64,000 bases of DNA from Delphinapterus leucas (taxonomy: Eukaryota; Chordata; Mammalia; Artiodactyla; Monodontidae): NCBI RefSeq assembly GCF_002288925.2, contig NW_022098050.1:7515361-7579360 (forward strand), given 5' to 3'. The notes under the pieces were generated by a model that saw nothing but the letters and a program-made list of their open reading frames with translations, searched no databases and was not told the DNA's origin. Shown here one piece after another: positions 10,882 to 23,620 of the stretch; positions within the stretch are counted from its first letter, which is position 1; each line of letters starts with the position of its first letter. The translations under genes and the position numbers were made by a program.

Positions 10882-12068
10882 AATTAAATGGAGCATTATT
10901 ATAAAAAGTTCTTTAACAAAAGAAAAGAGACCTATTTAGACATGTGTTTTAAACAAATAAGCATCAGATATCCATCCCCTAACTCTTCCCTCTTGGTCAT
11001 ATGGTAAAATATAACCAATAAAAAATGTTTATAGACTGTGACCTTTTCCTCTCAGGATAGAAGTGGGTCATAGTCATTTCAAGTCTTTATGTGGGATCAA
11101 GGCTTAGTTGTGCTGGCCTTGAATATAGGGGAATCAGAGGCTTGAGTTTAGGTCCATTAACGATATGGTTGGAATTCCAGCTGTAGCATTCAAAACATTG
11201 ATGAGATTCTCCACGAATCACTCCTCTCCACCTGAACTGAGCCAGGTGTTTCTTGTTTCTCTCTCTCAGTGCCAGTAGTTTAATGGTAGAAGTCTGCTCC
11301 ATTTTTCTCAAGGAGACAGAGTTTAATAGTAGAAACAAGAACAATTCTTTGGTTATGTCATTATGGCCAGTGCTAAGTTAATTCTGATTCAGTGGTATAT
11401 TTCAAGCCAAAATATACTCACTCTCTGAACTCTAAACATGGCTAAAATGACTTTTGCCTCTTTTTTCCCCAGGGGAGAAATTCATGACAATATTCTGTAA
11501 GAAAATATCTAAGACACTATCTGAAAACTTGCTTTACTCTTTCTTAGTCTCCCAGATTATATAATACTTGTAGAATTTTAGATCTTTGACTTGAAGTCAA
11601 ACTGAAATAAGCACTACAAAATAGGTATTAAACAGAGAAGAAAGAGAAATTATTATACTGGAGGTTGGAGACCTGTGATCACATATGTTTCACAGAGGAG
11701 AAGAACTTTAAGAACTTCAGCTGGCTCTTAGATTACCCAGAATATTTTGATAAAGAGAGAAGGAGGGAACAATGAACAGGTTTAAGCTATGCCAGTGTTA
11801 TAGCCTTTGTGGTGTTTGGGGAACAAGGAATGGTTTAAGGCGGTCATAACATGATTGGGAATGGCTGGACACCAGGCCAGTGAATTATTTTTAAGCTATT
11901 CCTAAGTGTCTATTGATATAAATACAGTCAAACCACTTCATTGATCTATGTTCACAAAACCTGCCAAATCAGAAACAGTCTTTGTTCTCACAGGCTTATT
12001 CTATCCTGAATCCCAGGTGGAGGAATGGTACATAATCATTATTAGCTCAATTGTTTTAGTCCCAAAGT
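10882..12068. other. Unique DNA, nothing recognised
   Basis: About 1.2 kb without a repeat hallmark or supported ORF. Confidence 0.5.
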
Positions 12069-12554
12069 GTCAGTTACCATAAATAATGCTGCATAATAAC
12101 TCCTCCCTCCCTCCCTCAAAAAAATAAAACTATAGCTCATGGGTCTGTGGATCAGCTGGGTGGTTCTTATGGTCTGGGCTAGCCTAAGATGATCTTGTCT
12201 GGAAGCACTCATGTGTCAGTAGTTAGCTGGATTATCTCTTGGGCAGTGGAAGGTCTCTGATGGCCTTGTTTGAGATGGCTCTCCTCCATACAGTCTCTCA
12301 TCCTCCAGCAGGCTGGTCCAGCCTTATTCACGGATCTCTGGGGTCCAAGAGAGCAATCAAAAGTGTGCAAGGCCCTATGAGGCCTACTAGGCTTGGAACT
12401 GCAACACCATCAATTCTACTGCATTCTCTCGGCAAAGCGAATCACAGGGGATATAAACTCAACTTCTTGATGGAAGAAGTTTCAAAGTCATGTTGGAAAG
12501 GGCATGGATTCAGAGGGGCATGGTCAACTGTGCCATTTTTGCAATCAATCTACC
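12069..12554 (-). mobile_element. MLT1-type MaLR LTR, antisense
   Basis: The + strand reads the reverse complement of an MLT1 LTR: 'gtcagttaccataaataatg', 'gtctgtggatcagctgggtg', 'tctcatcctccagcaggctg', 'aggcctactaggcttggaac', and finally 'gccatttttgcaatc'. MLT1 elements are non-autonomous ERVL-related LTR elements shared by placental mammals. The 119-codon frame at 12239-12598 lies inside it and is not a gene. Confidence 0.82.
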
Positions 12555-12738
12555 TTGGAATAGGAGGCTTAATGATTGAAAAGCATATATCAGGTTAAGG
12601 ATACATCTCCCAGGTTGGAAGGAATTAAGGTACTCTTTGTTATTGAGGAATTGCATCACGCTGTGTCTTTTTATTTATTTATTTATTTTTCGCAGTCACC
12701 ATGGCATCCAGGAAAATTATCATAAAACTAACTAGATA

Positions 12739-13095
12739 GGGGCTTCCCTGGTGGTGCAGTGGTTAAGAATCCACCTGCCCATGCAGGGGACACGGATTCG
12801 AGCCCTGGTCCAGGAAGATCCCACATGCTGTGGAGCAACTAAGCCCGTGCACCCAACTACTGAGCCTGTGCTCTAGAGCCCGCAAGCCACAACTACTGAG
12901 CCCACGTGCCACAACCACTGAAGCCTGTGTGCCTAGAGCCCATGCTCTGCAACAAGAGAAGCCACCGCAATGAGAAGCCCGCACACCACAACAAAGAGTA
13001 ACCCCCGCTCACCGCATCTAGAGAAAGCCCACATGCAGCAACGAAGACCCAACGCAGCCAAAAATAAATAAATAAAATAAATAATTTTTTAAAAT
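12739..13095 (+). mobile_element. CHR-2-type SINE (long form)
   Basis: Starts 'gggcttccctggtggtgcag' and ends 'gacccaacgcagccaaaaat' plus an (AAAT)n tail. An 11-bp direct repeat, actaactagat, lies at 12727-12737 and 13096-13106. Confidence 0.94.
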
Positions 13096-13106
13096 ACTAA
13101 CTAGAT

Positions 13107-13825
13107 CAAGAACAATAAATTATGTTAAGAATCTTGTTTTGTTTTTAAAAATAAATCAACTTTCTCAAGTCTAGCTCAAAGCATACAGTGAGATAGTCCC
13201 GTATAAAGTAAAAAAAAATGTTTTAAGTAGAACTAAGATTTCACGAGGAAATATATAAAAGTTATTTTTCTATCTCTATTTGAACCAAACTGGAAATCCT
13301 AATTTTATAAATGTCAGGATGGGTACAAGGCAAGTTTTGTAACTTGTGATTATGCAACAAATGGCAAGGTGGAAAGGAGACTATCTCAGGAAAACCACAC
13401 TTCATCCTTGGAACAAGAACCAAAGTGACTTTCTGCTGCCTCCTGGTGGCAAATAACTTAAATTGCAGAGACCAGCTTACAGGCATGACTCATCCTGTTA
13501 CCGCCAAAGGCTTTGCAGACTATTTAACTTTGTTTTCAATACGTGTTTAACTAATAAACCGTAATTTTGCTCAGAGAATCTCCCAAACTCAGTTTTCCAA
13601 ACAGTATTTGGGAGATGCAATGAGCACTGTTCCAAGAGTATATTCTAAGGAATGTAGAAAGTGGGGTTATAGTTCTGGGTTTGATGCTGTGTACCCTTGA
13701 TTCTTCTGGACACTGATTTCCCCAACTACTAAATATGAATGCTTTAGACTTTTCCTGCATAAAGGTTAAAAGTAGAAATGAAATCACATTTAAAAGGTGC
13801 TTCATGCATTGCTGGGAGATTAAAT
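13107..13825. other. AT-rich unique DNA, nothing recognised
   Basis: No supported ORF, repeat or RNA gene. Confidence 0.5.
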
Positions 13826-14370
13826 TGGAATGAGGGTAGTTTTGGTGTCAAAAGCCTTAGAATTTTGCATACTTCTTGACCCAAGAATTCCACTTTTAGA
13901 GATTTATTTTAAGGAATTAATCAGGGATGTGCATAAAGCTTTAGCTGCAGGGACACATTCCTCCAATTTCATGACAGCAAAAATATTGAAAACAACCAAA
14001 AAGACCCAAATTAGGGGTTTGGATAAGTAAATTACAGTAGATCCATACATTAAAATTCTAAGCAGCAGTGAGAAATGATGATCTGGAGAATTTTTATGAA
14101 TATATGCTGAATAGTTTCCATGTCAGTAAATGAAAAAGCATGTAACAAAATAATATGTTCAGTATAATTACATTTTTGAATGAAATATGTATATAAAAAG
14201 ACTGGGAGAATATGCTCTAAAATGTTATCCATGGTTATCTATGGTTGGAGATAGGGATGGATTTTATTTTCTTATTTTTGCGTAACACTATTTTCTACAT
14301 GTATTATTTTTGTATAATAACTTTTATTATATTTTCCTTATTACAAAGGTTTATGAAATAAAATTTATAA
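13826..14370 (+). mobile_element. Old L1 (L1M class) ORF2 end and 3'UTR
   Basis: The phrases run in L1M order: 'cttgacccaagaattccact', 'gaaaacaaccaaaaagaccc', 'ggataagtaaattacagtag', 'atccatacattaaaattcta', 'gttatctatggttgg', then a T-rich end. Highly diverged and noncoding. Subfamily not assignable by eye. Confidence 0.78.
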
Positions 14371-15724
14371 CAATAAGGCATTTTTTATGCTTACCTCTTG
14401 AATCAGGACACTGTAATAATGAGAACTCAAATTCAAAACTCTGCATCTTTAAGAGCTTTGCCAACTGACATTTGTCCTTGTCACAGACAAAACACTTTTC
14501 TATTTATGTTTACAGCATTGAAAAATGCACAGTATCCTACAGCAAAAGGAGGAAGATTTATAACAAAGCCCTTCATCTCAGTGCATGAGTATACCTGTAA
14601 ATCATTCAACAGACTCACATTAAGTATAAGCCTCAAAGCAGCAGATGTATCAAACAAACAATAAAATTTGAGTGCGTCTGCACTATCTGCATCTTTGTTT
14701 CTCTGTGTAAGCACGAATGTCTTGCTAAACTCTCTGTTCCAGAGCCACCTCATTGTACATTCAACATATATTTACTTTGGGACTATATATTATCGGCTGA
14801 GCTTGGTACCGTGATTCTGGAAACTCAGGTTGCTGATGGCCTCTTGGAATCAGAGTGCTTGCAGACACACAACAATACCTCCAGCATAGTGTAGGTCTTC
14901 TATGTAATATAAAATAAGCAAAAGACATTAAATCTACCCTCAGGAAACTTATTTTCTGGTTACAAAGAAAAAAATACACACATTGAATGAGTAGGGAAAA
15001 AAATGCCATCATCCAGTCTTTCAACAAGATTTATTTAGAACTTATTGATGATTCACAGTTTGCCAGACAGAGTGGAGAGATATATGATACAATTTTAGAA
15101 TGTAATTCAGGGTCAATTAACGCCAAATTGTGTAATTTAGGGAAGGGGGAAAGTAATCTTAGCCTCCACAAAACTTGTTTCAGAGCTGGAAGGAACCCCC
15201 AAGATCATCTTGTCCAGATGAACCTGGTGTGATTTTATAGAAGTGGCAGCTAAGAGGTGGGAAGACTTCACAGTAGAAATAGAGCTTCAGATGGGATTGA
15301 AATGATGGGTGGGATTTTGTGGGGAAGAATGACAGACGAGTACTCTACCAGAGGAAGAAATAAACAAAGGATCTGAACTGGGCAAGGGTATAATCTATAA
15401 GTGCACCTAAGAGATAAGACCAGAAACTGAACATTTACCCACGGTCCAAACATAGAAAGGTTCTCTAATGATTCACAACCAACCCCAGGCATTAAGGAAT
15501 GGAGCTCTTAAGGCCATTATTTTCTCTGAAAAGAAAGATGGACAGTAGATTAACAGCCCCAAATAGCTGCTCACCTTTATTCCTAAAAACAAACAAACGA
15601 GCAAACAACCTAAGGGTTAAACATAAAGTGAACAGTCATTTAAAAAAAAAAACAAAAAAACTGTAGGCTGGGGGAGAAAGACCCTGCAGTTTTTCTAGCC
15701 ATATGGATACTTCTAAGATGATGT
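14371..15724. other. Unique DNA; weak old-repeat traces
   Basis: No supported coding gene. 'gctggaaggaacccccaaga' near 15185-15204 recalls a phrase in ancient CR1/L3-like repeats, but I cannot assign it. Confidence 0.4.
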
Positions 15725-15845
15725 TTTTGAAGAAGGAGTCAAAAGAACTGCACATGAATTCCAGCTCTACCACTTACTATAGCACTAAGTCATCTCGGAG
15801 TTCTCAGTCTTGACATCATTTCTTCATCTTAAAATGGAACAAACA
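15725..15845 (+). repeat. MIR SINE fragment
   Basis: 'gaattccagctctaccactt' followed by 'catttcttcatcttaaaatg' matches the middle of MIR in sense orientation. Diverged and short. Confidence 0.65.
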
Positions 15846-15849
15846 GATT

Positions 15850-18760
15850 TCCACTTCTAACCGGGATAGAGCAAGATAGACCAGATTTATATTCCTGCCT
15901 GAAACAATCAGAGAAACCAGACAAAATATACGAAATAACACTGTTCAAGTCACTGGAAATCAGACAGTAAAGGATAATGATCCCTGAGAGAGGGAAAGAA
16001 ATGAGGTGAAACCTATGATTACCCCCAACTCACCAGGCTGTGGTGCAGGAAGCAGAACCCAGGCAGAGACTGGTGATCTTCCTGAGTTGAAGAGACAGAG
16101 CTGAGAGTATGGGGGGACCAAGGCAACTAGAGATAGGTGGGCAGAGTACCAGAGAGAAGAGAGGTGCAGAGAGAGGACTACAAAATCTGCAGAAGGTGAC
16201 ACTCAAGTACTTAGTAGAGTATTGATCAAAGCATGTGTGTGAAAAAACCATCTGAAGCTGGGGAAAAAAACATCAGATAGAATCAGGAAGAACAGTGCCT
16301 GATACTCACATTCAGCCAGGATAATGTGTTATCACCATCCAGGCTGATAAAAGTCACAATTTATGGGGTGTTAGGTAGAGTACTCAGGAAGTTCTTGCCT
16401 CAGAAGTAGTGAATAATTAGTTCTCAACTGAACACTGCTCCAGACCTGCCTAACAAATCATAAAAGCACTACCTGAAAAGGTTTGACTCTTTTCAAATAA
16501 TGTAAAAGCATACCTGAACAAAGCTGAAGAATACTTACAGGAATACAAAAATATACAGAACTCAACAAGGTAAAATTCACAGTGACTGGCATCAAATCAA
16601 AGATTGCAAGGCATGCAAAGAAGCAGAAAAATAAGACCCATAATGAGGAAAATAATCAATCATTCAATCAATTAATTAATCAAATTGAAAGTGTTGAAAC
16701 TGTGCTATTGTAAGATTCTTATACTGTATGTGAAGAGATATAGTGTCACGTGAAGGTAAACTGTGATAAATGAAAAGAGCATGGTATAAACTATAAAGCA
16801 ACTACTAATACAACAAAACAAAATTATAGCTAATAAGTCAACAGAGGATATAAAGTAAAATTTAAAAACAATACAGAGAAAGCAGAAAAAGGAAAAATGG
16901 AAACAAAGATCAGGTGGGACAAATAAATAGAAAACAAATAGCAAGATAGTAGATATAAGCCAAAAAATTGACAATAATCACAGTAAATGTAAATGGTCTA
17001 AAGATCCAATTAAAAGGCAGCTTGTCAGATTGAAAAAGAAAACAAGTTCCACTTATATGCTGCCGACAGAAATAAAATTTAAGTATTATAACACAAATAG
17101 GTTAAAAGTAAAAGGACAATGCAAACTAATCATACTAACACTGGTCAAAAGAAAGCTTTAGTGACTATATTAATAACAAAGTAGATTTTAGAGCAAGGAA
17201 TATTACCAGGGATAGAGAAGGTCATTTCACAATGAAAACAAAGTTAATTCATCAGGAGGACATAACAACCCTAAACATTTACTAACCTAATAAAACAGCT
17301 TTAAGATACATGAAGCAAAACCTGATAGAGTTATAAGGAGAAATAGAAAAATACACAATTATAATCGGAGATTTTGAAAGTACTTCTTTCTTAATAATTA
17401 ATAGAACAATACCATCAAGCAACTTTACTTAATTGACATTTATAGAACAATCCACTCAATAGGAGCATCAAAACATCTTTCTCTCAAGTACACAAGGAAC
17501 ATTTACCAAGAGAGACCATATTCTGGGCCATTACACAGTGTCAATAAATTTAAAAGTATGTAAGTCATACAAATTAGGTTCTCTAATGGCAATGGAATTA
17601 AACATCAATAACAGAAATATTTGTGACATTCCCAAATATTTTGAAACTAAATAACATAACAAACTTTTAAATAACCTATGAATCAAAAAAAAATCAAAAG
17701 AGAAATTATGAAGTATTTTGTACTAAATTAGAATGAAAACTCAACATATTAGAATTCATAGGCTGCTGCCAAAGCAATACTTAGAAATAAATTTATAGCG
17801 CTAGATGCTTATATTAGAAAAGACAGTATCAATCAATGACCTAAGCCTCCACCTTAAGAAACTAGAAAAAGGAGAACAATGTCAGCAGAAGGAGTTAATA
17901 ATGATCAAAGCTAAAATCAATGAAATAGAAAACAAAAACAGAAAAGTAAATCAATGAAAGCAACAATTATTTCTTTGAAGAAAAAAGTAAAATTGGTAAA
18001 CCTCTAGCCAAACTGCTCAGGAAAAAGACGACAGAATTTGCCAATATTAGAAATGGGAGAGGTGACATTACAGATCCTATATATATTAAAAGGGTAAGAA
18101 GAGAATACTATGAACAACTTTATGCTAATCAATTTGACAACCTAGATGAAATGAAAAAATTCTCGAAGGATATGAACTACCAAGCTTACTCAAGAAGATA
18201 TAGATAACCGAAATGGGCCTATCTCCATTAAGAAAACTGAATTTCTAGTTAAAGACCTTCCCACAAAGAAAGCTCTAGGTCCAAATAGCTTCACTGATAA
18301 ATTCTACCAAATATATAAGGAAGAAATAGTATCAATTTTATACAAACTTTTTCCAAAAATTTAAGGGGAGGGACTACTTCTTAACTGGTTCTATGAGGCC
18401 AACACTACCACCCTCTCGCCAAAGCCAGGCAAATACATTAGAAGAAAAACAAGTACAGACCAATATCCCTCATACTGCATTAACATAGGTGCAAAAACTA
18501 TAAACAAAATTTTATCAAGTAGAATCAAGCAATATATAAAAAGACTAATACATTACCACCGAGTGATGTTTATCCTAGGGTTTCCTTTTCGATTTAACAT
18601 TTGAAAATCAATCAGTGTAAACAAACTTTAAAACATCACCATATTAACAAACTAAAAAGAAAACCAACACATGATCATTTCAACAGAATTAAGATTCATT
18701 TGACATAATCTAACACACATTTCTGATAAAAACTCTCACCAAACTAAGAATAGAAGGGGA
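15850..18760 (+). mobile_element. Old, heavily decayed L1 (L1M class), 5' region and ORF2 5' half
   Basis: A-rich + strand sequence with recognisable ORF2 phrases. The endonuclease start is at about 16990 (gtaaatgtaaatggtctaaa) with 'cacttatatgctgcc'. The pre-RT region 'gaaatagaaaacaaaaaca' lies at about 17920 and the RT region at about 18000-18750. No frame stays open. It is cut at 18760 by a SINE. The L1 3' end at 19470-20035 has the same strand and similar age and may be the remainder. ORF1 cannot be delimited. Confidence 0.8.
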
Positions 18761-18900
18761 CTGGGAATTCTCTGGGGTCAAGTGGTTAGGACTCTGCATT
18801 TTCACTGCCTAAGGAACAGGTTCAGTCCCTGGTTGGGGAACTAAGATCCCACAAGCTGCGCAGCATGGCCATAAATAAATTAATTAATTAATTAAAAAAA
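18761..18900 (+). mobile_element. CHR-1-like SINE
   Basis: 'ggactgggaattctctgggg' head, 'ggttggggaactaagatccc' and 'gcgcagcatggcc', then a (TTAA)n/A tail. Diverged from consensus at the 5' head. Confidence 0.88.
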
Positions 18901-18904
18901 ACAA

Positions 18905-18975
18905 ATTTATTTCTCACAGTTCTGGAGGCTGTGAAGTCCAAGATCAAGGTGTTGGCACTGGGTTTCTTGATAAAG
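18905..18975 (-). mobile_element. MaLR (MLT1/MST-like) LTR fragment, antisense
   Basis: 'tttctcacagttctggaggc' followed by 'gaagtccaagatcaaggtgt' is the reverse complement of a MaLR LTR 3' part. Only about 70 bp remain. Confidence 0.65.
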
Positions 18976-18984
18976 GGCATTGTG

Positions 18985-19465
18985 GTAGGCTGACAGCTGA
19001 CTCTAAGATGGCTTCCAATGATTCTTGCCTCCTATATAAGCCCTTCCCCTGAGTGTGGGCCAGACCTAGTGGTAACTCACTTTTTACAAATGGAATTCTG
19101 CAAAAGCGGTAGGATGACACTTCTGAGATTAGCTTATAAATGATTGTGACTTCCATCTTGCTTGCCCTCTCTTGCTCTCTTGCTGGCTTGCTCTGAGGGA
19201 AGTTGAGCTGCCCTATGGAGAACCCCATGTGGCACAGAACTGATGGAGTCCCCCTGTCAGTAGCCAGAGAGGAACTTACACCCACAATCAAACAGCCTGT
19301 GAGGAAATGAACCTACGAACAAACACATGAGTGAGTCTGGAAACAGATCTTCCCTGAACTCAGGCTTCAGATAAAACAGCAGACACAGCTAATACCTTGA
19401 TCACGGCCTTGTGAGAATCACTGAAGCAGAGACATTCAGGTAAGCCATGTCTGGGTTCCTGCAAG
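18985..19465 (+). mobile_element. MLT1-type LTR, sense
   Basis: 'gtaggctgacagctgactct', 'ctaagatggcttccaatgat', 'gagtgtgggccagacctagt', 'gatgacacttctgagatt', and later 'cttgatcacggccttgtgag' follow MLT1 LTR order in the sense direction. The 115-codon minus-strand frame at 18944-19291 is a chance frame. Confidence 0.8.
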
Positions 19466-19469
19466 TATT

Positions 19470-20035
19470 TCACATGTAAGCACTCACCCAAGAGAAAAAA
19501 GAAAGCACGCGTTCATACAAAGACATGTGCGTGAATGTTCATAGCAACTTTATCTGTAACAGCCTCAAAGTGGAAGTGACTCAAGTGTCCTCAACAGGCT
19601 GATGTATCAACATTGTCATATATCCATATGATGGAACGCTACTCAACAATTAAAAAAAACAAAACAAAACAATTAAATGGAATGAACTTTGATACATGCA
19701 GCAACGTGGATGAAACTCAAAATAATTATGCTGAGTGAAAAAACAAAAGAGTATGTAGTATAAATTCTGTTTACATACAATTTTAGAAAATGCAAACTAA
19801 TCTATCATGACAGAAAGCAGATTAATGGTTGCTTGGGAGAGGGGTGGGAGGAGTGGCAGAGAGATTATAGAGCGGCACAAGAAAACTTCTGGAGGTGATA
19901 TATGTGTTCACCTTCTTGATTGTGGTAATGGCTTCACAGGTGTGTGCATATGTCAAAACTTGTCAAATTATATACTTTAAATATGTGCAGATTATTGTAT
20001 GTCAATTATGCCTCAATAAAGCTGTTGAAAATGAA
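19470..20035 (+). mobile_element. Old L1 (L1M class) ORF2 3' end and 3'UTR
   Basis: 'catagcaactttatctgtaa', 'tgatacatgcagcaacgtgg', 'gaaagcagattaatggttgc', 'attgtggtaatggcttcaca', and the end 'gtcaattatgcctcaataaa' with an AATAAA signal are the typical 3' end of an old L1M. Confidence 0.88.
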
Positions 20036-21104
20036 AGAAAAAACAATGATCATAACTCTTACATGAAGGGACTATTATGGTGATGAATTGAGATGCTGTA
20101 TGTGCGAGGGCTTTGGAAACAAACAGTACACAATGTGAGCGGCTGTTATTATCTGTGCTTACATCTGATCCCCTTTGTTAAGTGTTGATGATAAAGTTTA
20201 CTAACACACATTTTCACAAGATCCTTCTTGGCGTGTGGGGAGTATGTCACTAATGATTGCAGCATATATGATGGTTTTAGTTTTTTTGAGCCTAGTTTGG
20301 CATCAATCAATAATCCATCACTTGTCAGGACATGACATACATTAAATTTTTCTGTCCCTCAATCTTGACCCTTCCTGATGCTCTATGAGGGTAGCTCAAA
20401 GCACAGTTGGGCTCATCATTTTTTCAGCATATATAACACAGCTATTTAAAAATTTATGGCTGAGATATAGATCATCACTGAGGTTAAAATAAAACACACA
20501 GAGTACAAGTTCCATTTTTCAAAAGGCTTATCCAATAAGTCAAACCAGAGAAAAGTGGCAAGTCTGGCTTTTAACTGCGGAATCAGGAAAAATATCTGTG
20601 CCTTGTCCAATCAAACATTTGAGGCCAAGCAAACTCCTTGGGAAAGCTTAAATTTTTTTATTACCAATTTATGAGTTCAGGGATGAAATGTTTCAGGAGC
20701 CTCATTGCTAAGCCAGAGGAATCAATGTTTTTCTGTTAACAGGCAAGCTGTCATATAAACAAATCAGCTGAAAAACCTCCATTTAGCAGCTCAGAAAAAA
20801 CCGCCTGCTCCAGAGGCCTACCAAAGGCAGTTCTTTGCTGTATTTTGGTCTCATAAACTCGGCCAGCAAAACCCTCATCAGCTTCTGTTCTAGTATTTGT
20901 AACACTGTTCCACACCTATTTAGGAGATTCTAATTTTCCCTGCTTTCTAATATCTTGTAATTTGTTGATTCAAGAGCAAAGCTTGTCTTCTCTGTTATTT
21001 GGGAAAGAGGAATTTGAGGCCTTACATTGGTCCCATTTATCACATCCTTTGTCTTTCTCCTGGAGTTACAGATGTAATAGATCATAAAGTCTCCTGGCAA
21101 GGCT
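20036..21104. other. Unique DNA, nothing recognised
   Basis: About 1.1 kb of apparently non-repetitive sequence without a supported ORF. Whether it is conserved noncoding DNA cannot be judged from one sequence. Confidence 0.5.
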
Positions 21105-21119
21105 TAGGTTATAACTTTT

Positions 21120-21322
21120 TTTGTGTGTGTGTGGTGCGCGGGCCTCTCACTCTTGTGGCCTCTCCCGTTGTAGAGCACAGGCTCCGGATGCACAGGCTCA
21201 GCAGCCGTGGCTCACGGGCCCAGCCGCTCCGCGGCATGTGGGGTCTTCCCGGACCGGGGCACGAACCCGTGTCCCCTGCATCGGCAGGCGGACTCTCAAC
21301 CACTGCGCCACCAGGGAAACCC
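21120..21322 (-). mobile_element. CHR-type SINE (short form), antisense
   Basis: T/GT-rich left end, 'gcgcgggcctctcactcttg', 'gctccgcggcatgtggggtc', ending 'gccaccagggaaacc'. A perfect 15-bp TSD, taggttataactttt, lies at 21105-21119 and 21323-21337. Frames across it on both strands (108, 72 and 64 codons) are not genes. Confidence 0.96.
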
Positions 21323-21595
21323 TAGGTTATAACTTTTGAGGTTAGAGAGGAAAAGAAGACACTGAGAAGGCTTCCATTCACAGAGCTGTTTCAGTGTCCC
21401 TCTTATATTTTGTTTTCATCCTTCTGAATCATAAAATAAGAGCAGTACATTACCATTATTAAATGGAGATAGGAGTGGACAATGTGAATTTATACTGCTG
21501 TATGCTGAATGAGTCTCTGACTTATCATCCAGGTATCCTCAGACCTACCCTCGCTTTGAACAAACTGAATAGTTGTTCATTCAACAAATACTAAT

Positions 21596-21736
21596 TCAGG
21601 ATTTCCCTGGCAGTCCAGTGGTTGGGACTCCGCACTTCCAGCACAGGGGCTAGGGTTCGATCCTTGGTCGGGGAATTAAGATCCTACATGCTGTGCGGGG
21701 TGTGGCCAAACAACAACAACAACAACAACAAAACCT
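21596..21736 (+). mobile_element. CHR-1-like SINE with (CAA)n tail
   Basis: 'atttccctggcagtccagtg' head, 'gggttcgatccttggtcggg', then a (CAA)n tail. The TSD 'aaatactaat' is at 21586-21595 and 21737-21746. Confidence 0.93.
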
Positions 21737-22014
21737 AAATACTAATCCAACCAATTCTAAGTGCCAGGCATTGTGCTAGGTGCTAAGGATTAAATAACCT
21801 TGAAGGTGCAGTCCTTTTCCTGAAGGGAAATACCATGTGAATGTCAAGTATTTCGCATGCGAACTGTTGTATAAAATGTGATACACGTACAACCTTTTTA
21901 GAAACAATTTACTGCATAAAGCAAGATACTCTTCTGTGTGTGTATTCGTATGTGTGCTCATGTGTGTCTTTTAGCTCTTTGTTACAGCACAGTAGTGATA
22001 AGGAGAAGTTTGTC

Positions 22015-22200
22015 AGGCAACGTTTATCAAAGATGGCTGTGTACCACCTCCATCGGAATCAATCACATGGAAGTGCTTGGAAAAAAATGCACTCTTGGGC
22101 CCCATTCCAGTTCTAATGAATCAGAATCTCTGGGATGTGAGGCCTGTGATTCTGAACATTAACTCTGTTCCTAGCTAACTCTGTGCACATCAAGTTTCAA
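22015..22200. mobile_element. MER5-like hAT (Charlie) non-autonomous DNA transposon
   Basis: 'catcggaatcaatcacatgg', 'gggccccattccag', 'gaatcagaatctctgggatg', then 'atcaagtttcaagaatg' follow the MER5A/MER20-type order. Diverged; terminal inverted repeats are not clear. Confidence 0.6.
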
Positions 22201-23107
22201 GAATGACCTCAGTTTTTAAAATGTGAAGGTAGCCTCTGGGATGTAAGGATAGAAACTCCTGGGAAAGACATATGAGCTTCGTGGTGCCGGTGGTGGCTCA
22301 GAGGCACTGCCCCCGAAGTGGCACTGCTGTATTCCCAGAGCCGAACAGAAGTGTTTGCTGGGGGGATGTCTGCCCAGTAGAGGGGGCTGCTGGAAAGGAG
22401 AGGCTCAGCTACTGGGAAATGAACACTTGGTTCTCTCACCCTGCTTCTGTCGCCCCCAAATTTGTGTATCGGAACAGTCACTTCTCTGATAGTTACTCTT
22501 ATTTTTTGAACGCAAGGCAGAAGTCACAGACATACACTTTGACCACATCAGATGTAAACTAGTGCCTTTCCTGTTTATTCAATTAGGTCACTGTGAGGTG
22601 CCAACGAGACAGCATTACGTCAGTGGCTGGAAAAGAATGGAGCATTTAACAGATGTAAAGGATTCAGCTTGTTCCCCCACTCCCATTTCTCCTTCTGAAA
22701 GCAGTATTCTCTTTATTTGGCTGGAAGTGGGAGATCTGACTGACTTGCCTTTACCACCATCCTTCTGGCCAAAGACTAAGTAATAACTCCCCCTACTGTC
22801 CCTTCTGCTCAGCCCTGAAGTAAGTACCGGAATGTGGAAGGGGTCACTGCGGTATGATTCCTGGATCAAAGGCCATGTGAGAGGCCTACCAGCTATGACT
22901 CCCTCAACATTTAATTCCTCTTTTAATGGAGGAAATCTGTGGGCTAAGAACTACTGGGATTATTATCCAGTGTTTACACTGGACAGAGGAAAACAGCAAC
23001 CTGTTGCTATGGCAACAAGATTTTCTCCCTTTCTTTTCCTAACTGACTTACTTAAATGGAAACATCTCCAGCACTACCACCCTTATATCACGAGAACAGA
23101 GGGGTGC
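22201..23107. other. Unique DNA with an X-box-like palindrome at 23003-23016
   Basis: No coding gene recognised. The + strand has several short open frames (73-96 codons), none with recognisable motifs. GTTGCTATGGCAAC at 23003-23016 differs by one base from the palindromic RFX X-box consensus. Confidence 0.45.
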
Positions 23108-23620
23108 TGTATTCGTTACCTATGGCTGCATAACAAATTACCCCAAAACTTAGTGGCTACAAATGACAAACATTTATTATCCTCCAGTTTCTGTGGATCA
23201 GGAATCTGGGAGCAGCTGAACTGGGTCCTGCAATCAAGGTGTCTCACCTCTGGGAGGATCAGCCTCCAAGCTCACTCACATAGTTCTCGACAGGATTCTG
23301 TTTGGGGGACTACTGGAGGGCCTCAGGTTCTTGCTGGCTGTCAGCCAGAGTCACCTTCAATGTTTTGCCACATGGAAATATCCATAGGGCAGTTTACAAC
23401 ATGACAGTTTGCTTCCCCCAGAGTGAGGACTCTCTGAGAGAAAGAGAGAGAGGGATTTTGTGACCTAATCTCACAAGGGACATCTCATGACTTCTGCCAT
23501 ACCCTACTATTTAGAATCAAGCCCCCAGGTCCAGCCCATACTCAAGGGGAAGGGATTACACAAGGACATGAATACCAGGAGGCAGGGACCACTAGGGGGC
23601 CTCTTAGAGGCTGTCTGACA
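23108..23620 (-). mobile_element. MLT1-type LTR, antisense
   Basis: Begins 'tgtattcgttacctatggct' and 'aaattaccccaaaacttagt', continues 'tttctgtggatcaggaatct', and ends 'ggctgtctgaca'. It keeps TG...CA ends, and the order matches the reverse complement of an MLT1 LTR. The 190-codon plus frame at 22832-23404 runs partly through it and is not a gene. Confidence 0.85.

Noticed and set aside
10565..10939. 124-codon frame rich in Cys, Arg and Gly
   Set aside because: It is a translation of an antisense CHR SINE. Similar frames recur in every SINE copy.
22832..23404. 190-codon plus-strand frame
   Set aside because: Its second half is antisense MLT1 LTR. No domain, signal or family resemblance is visible.
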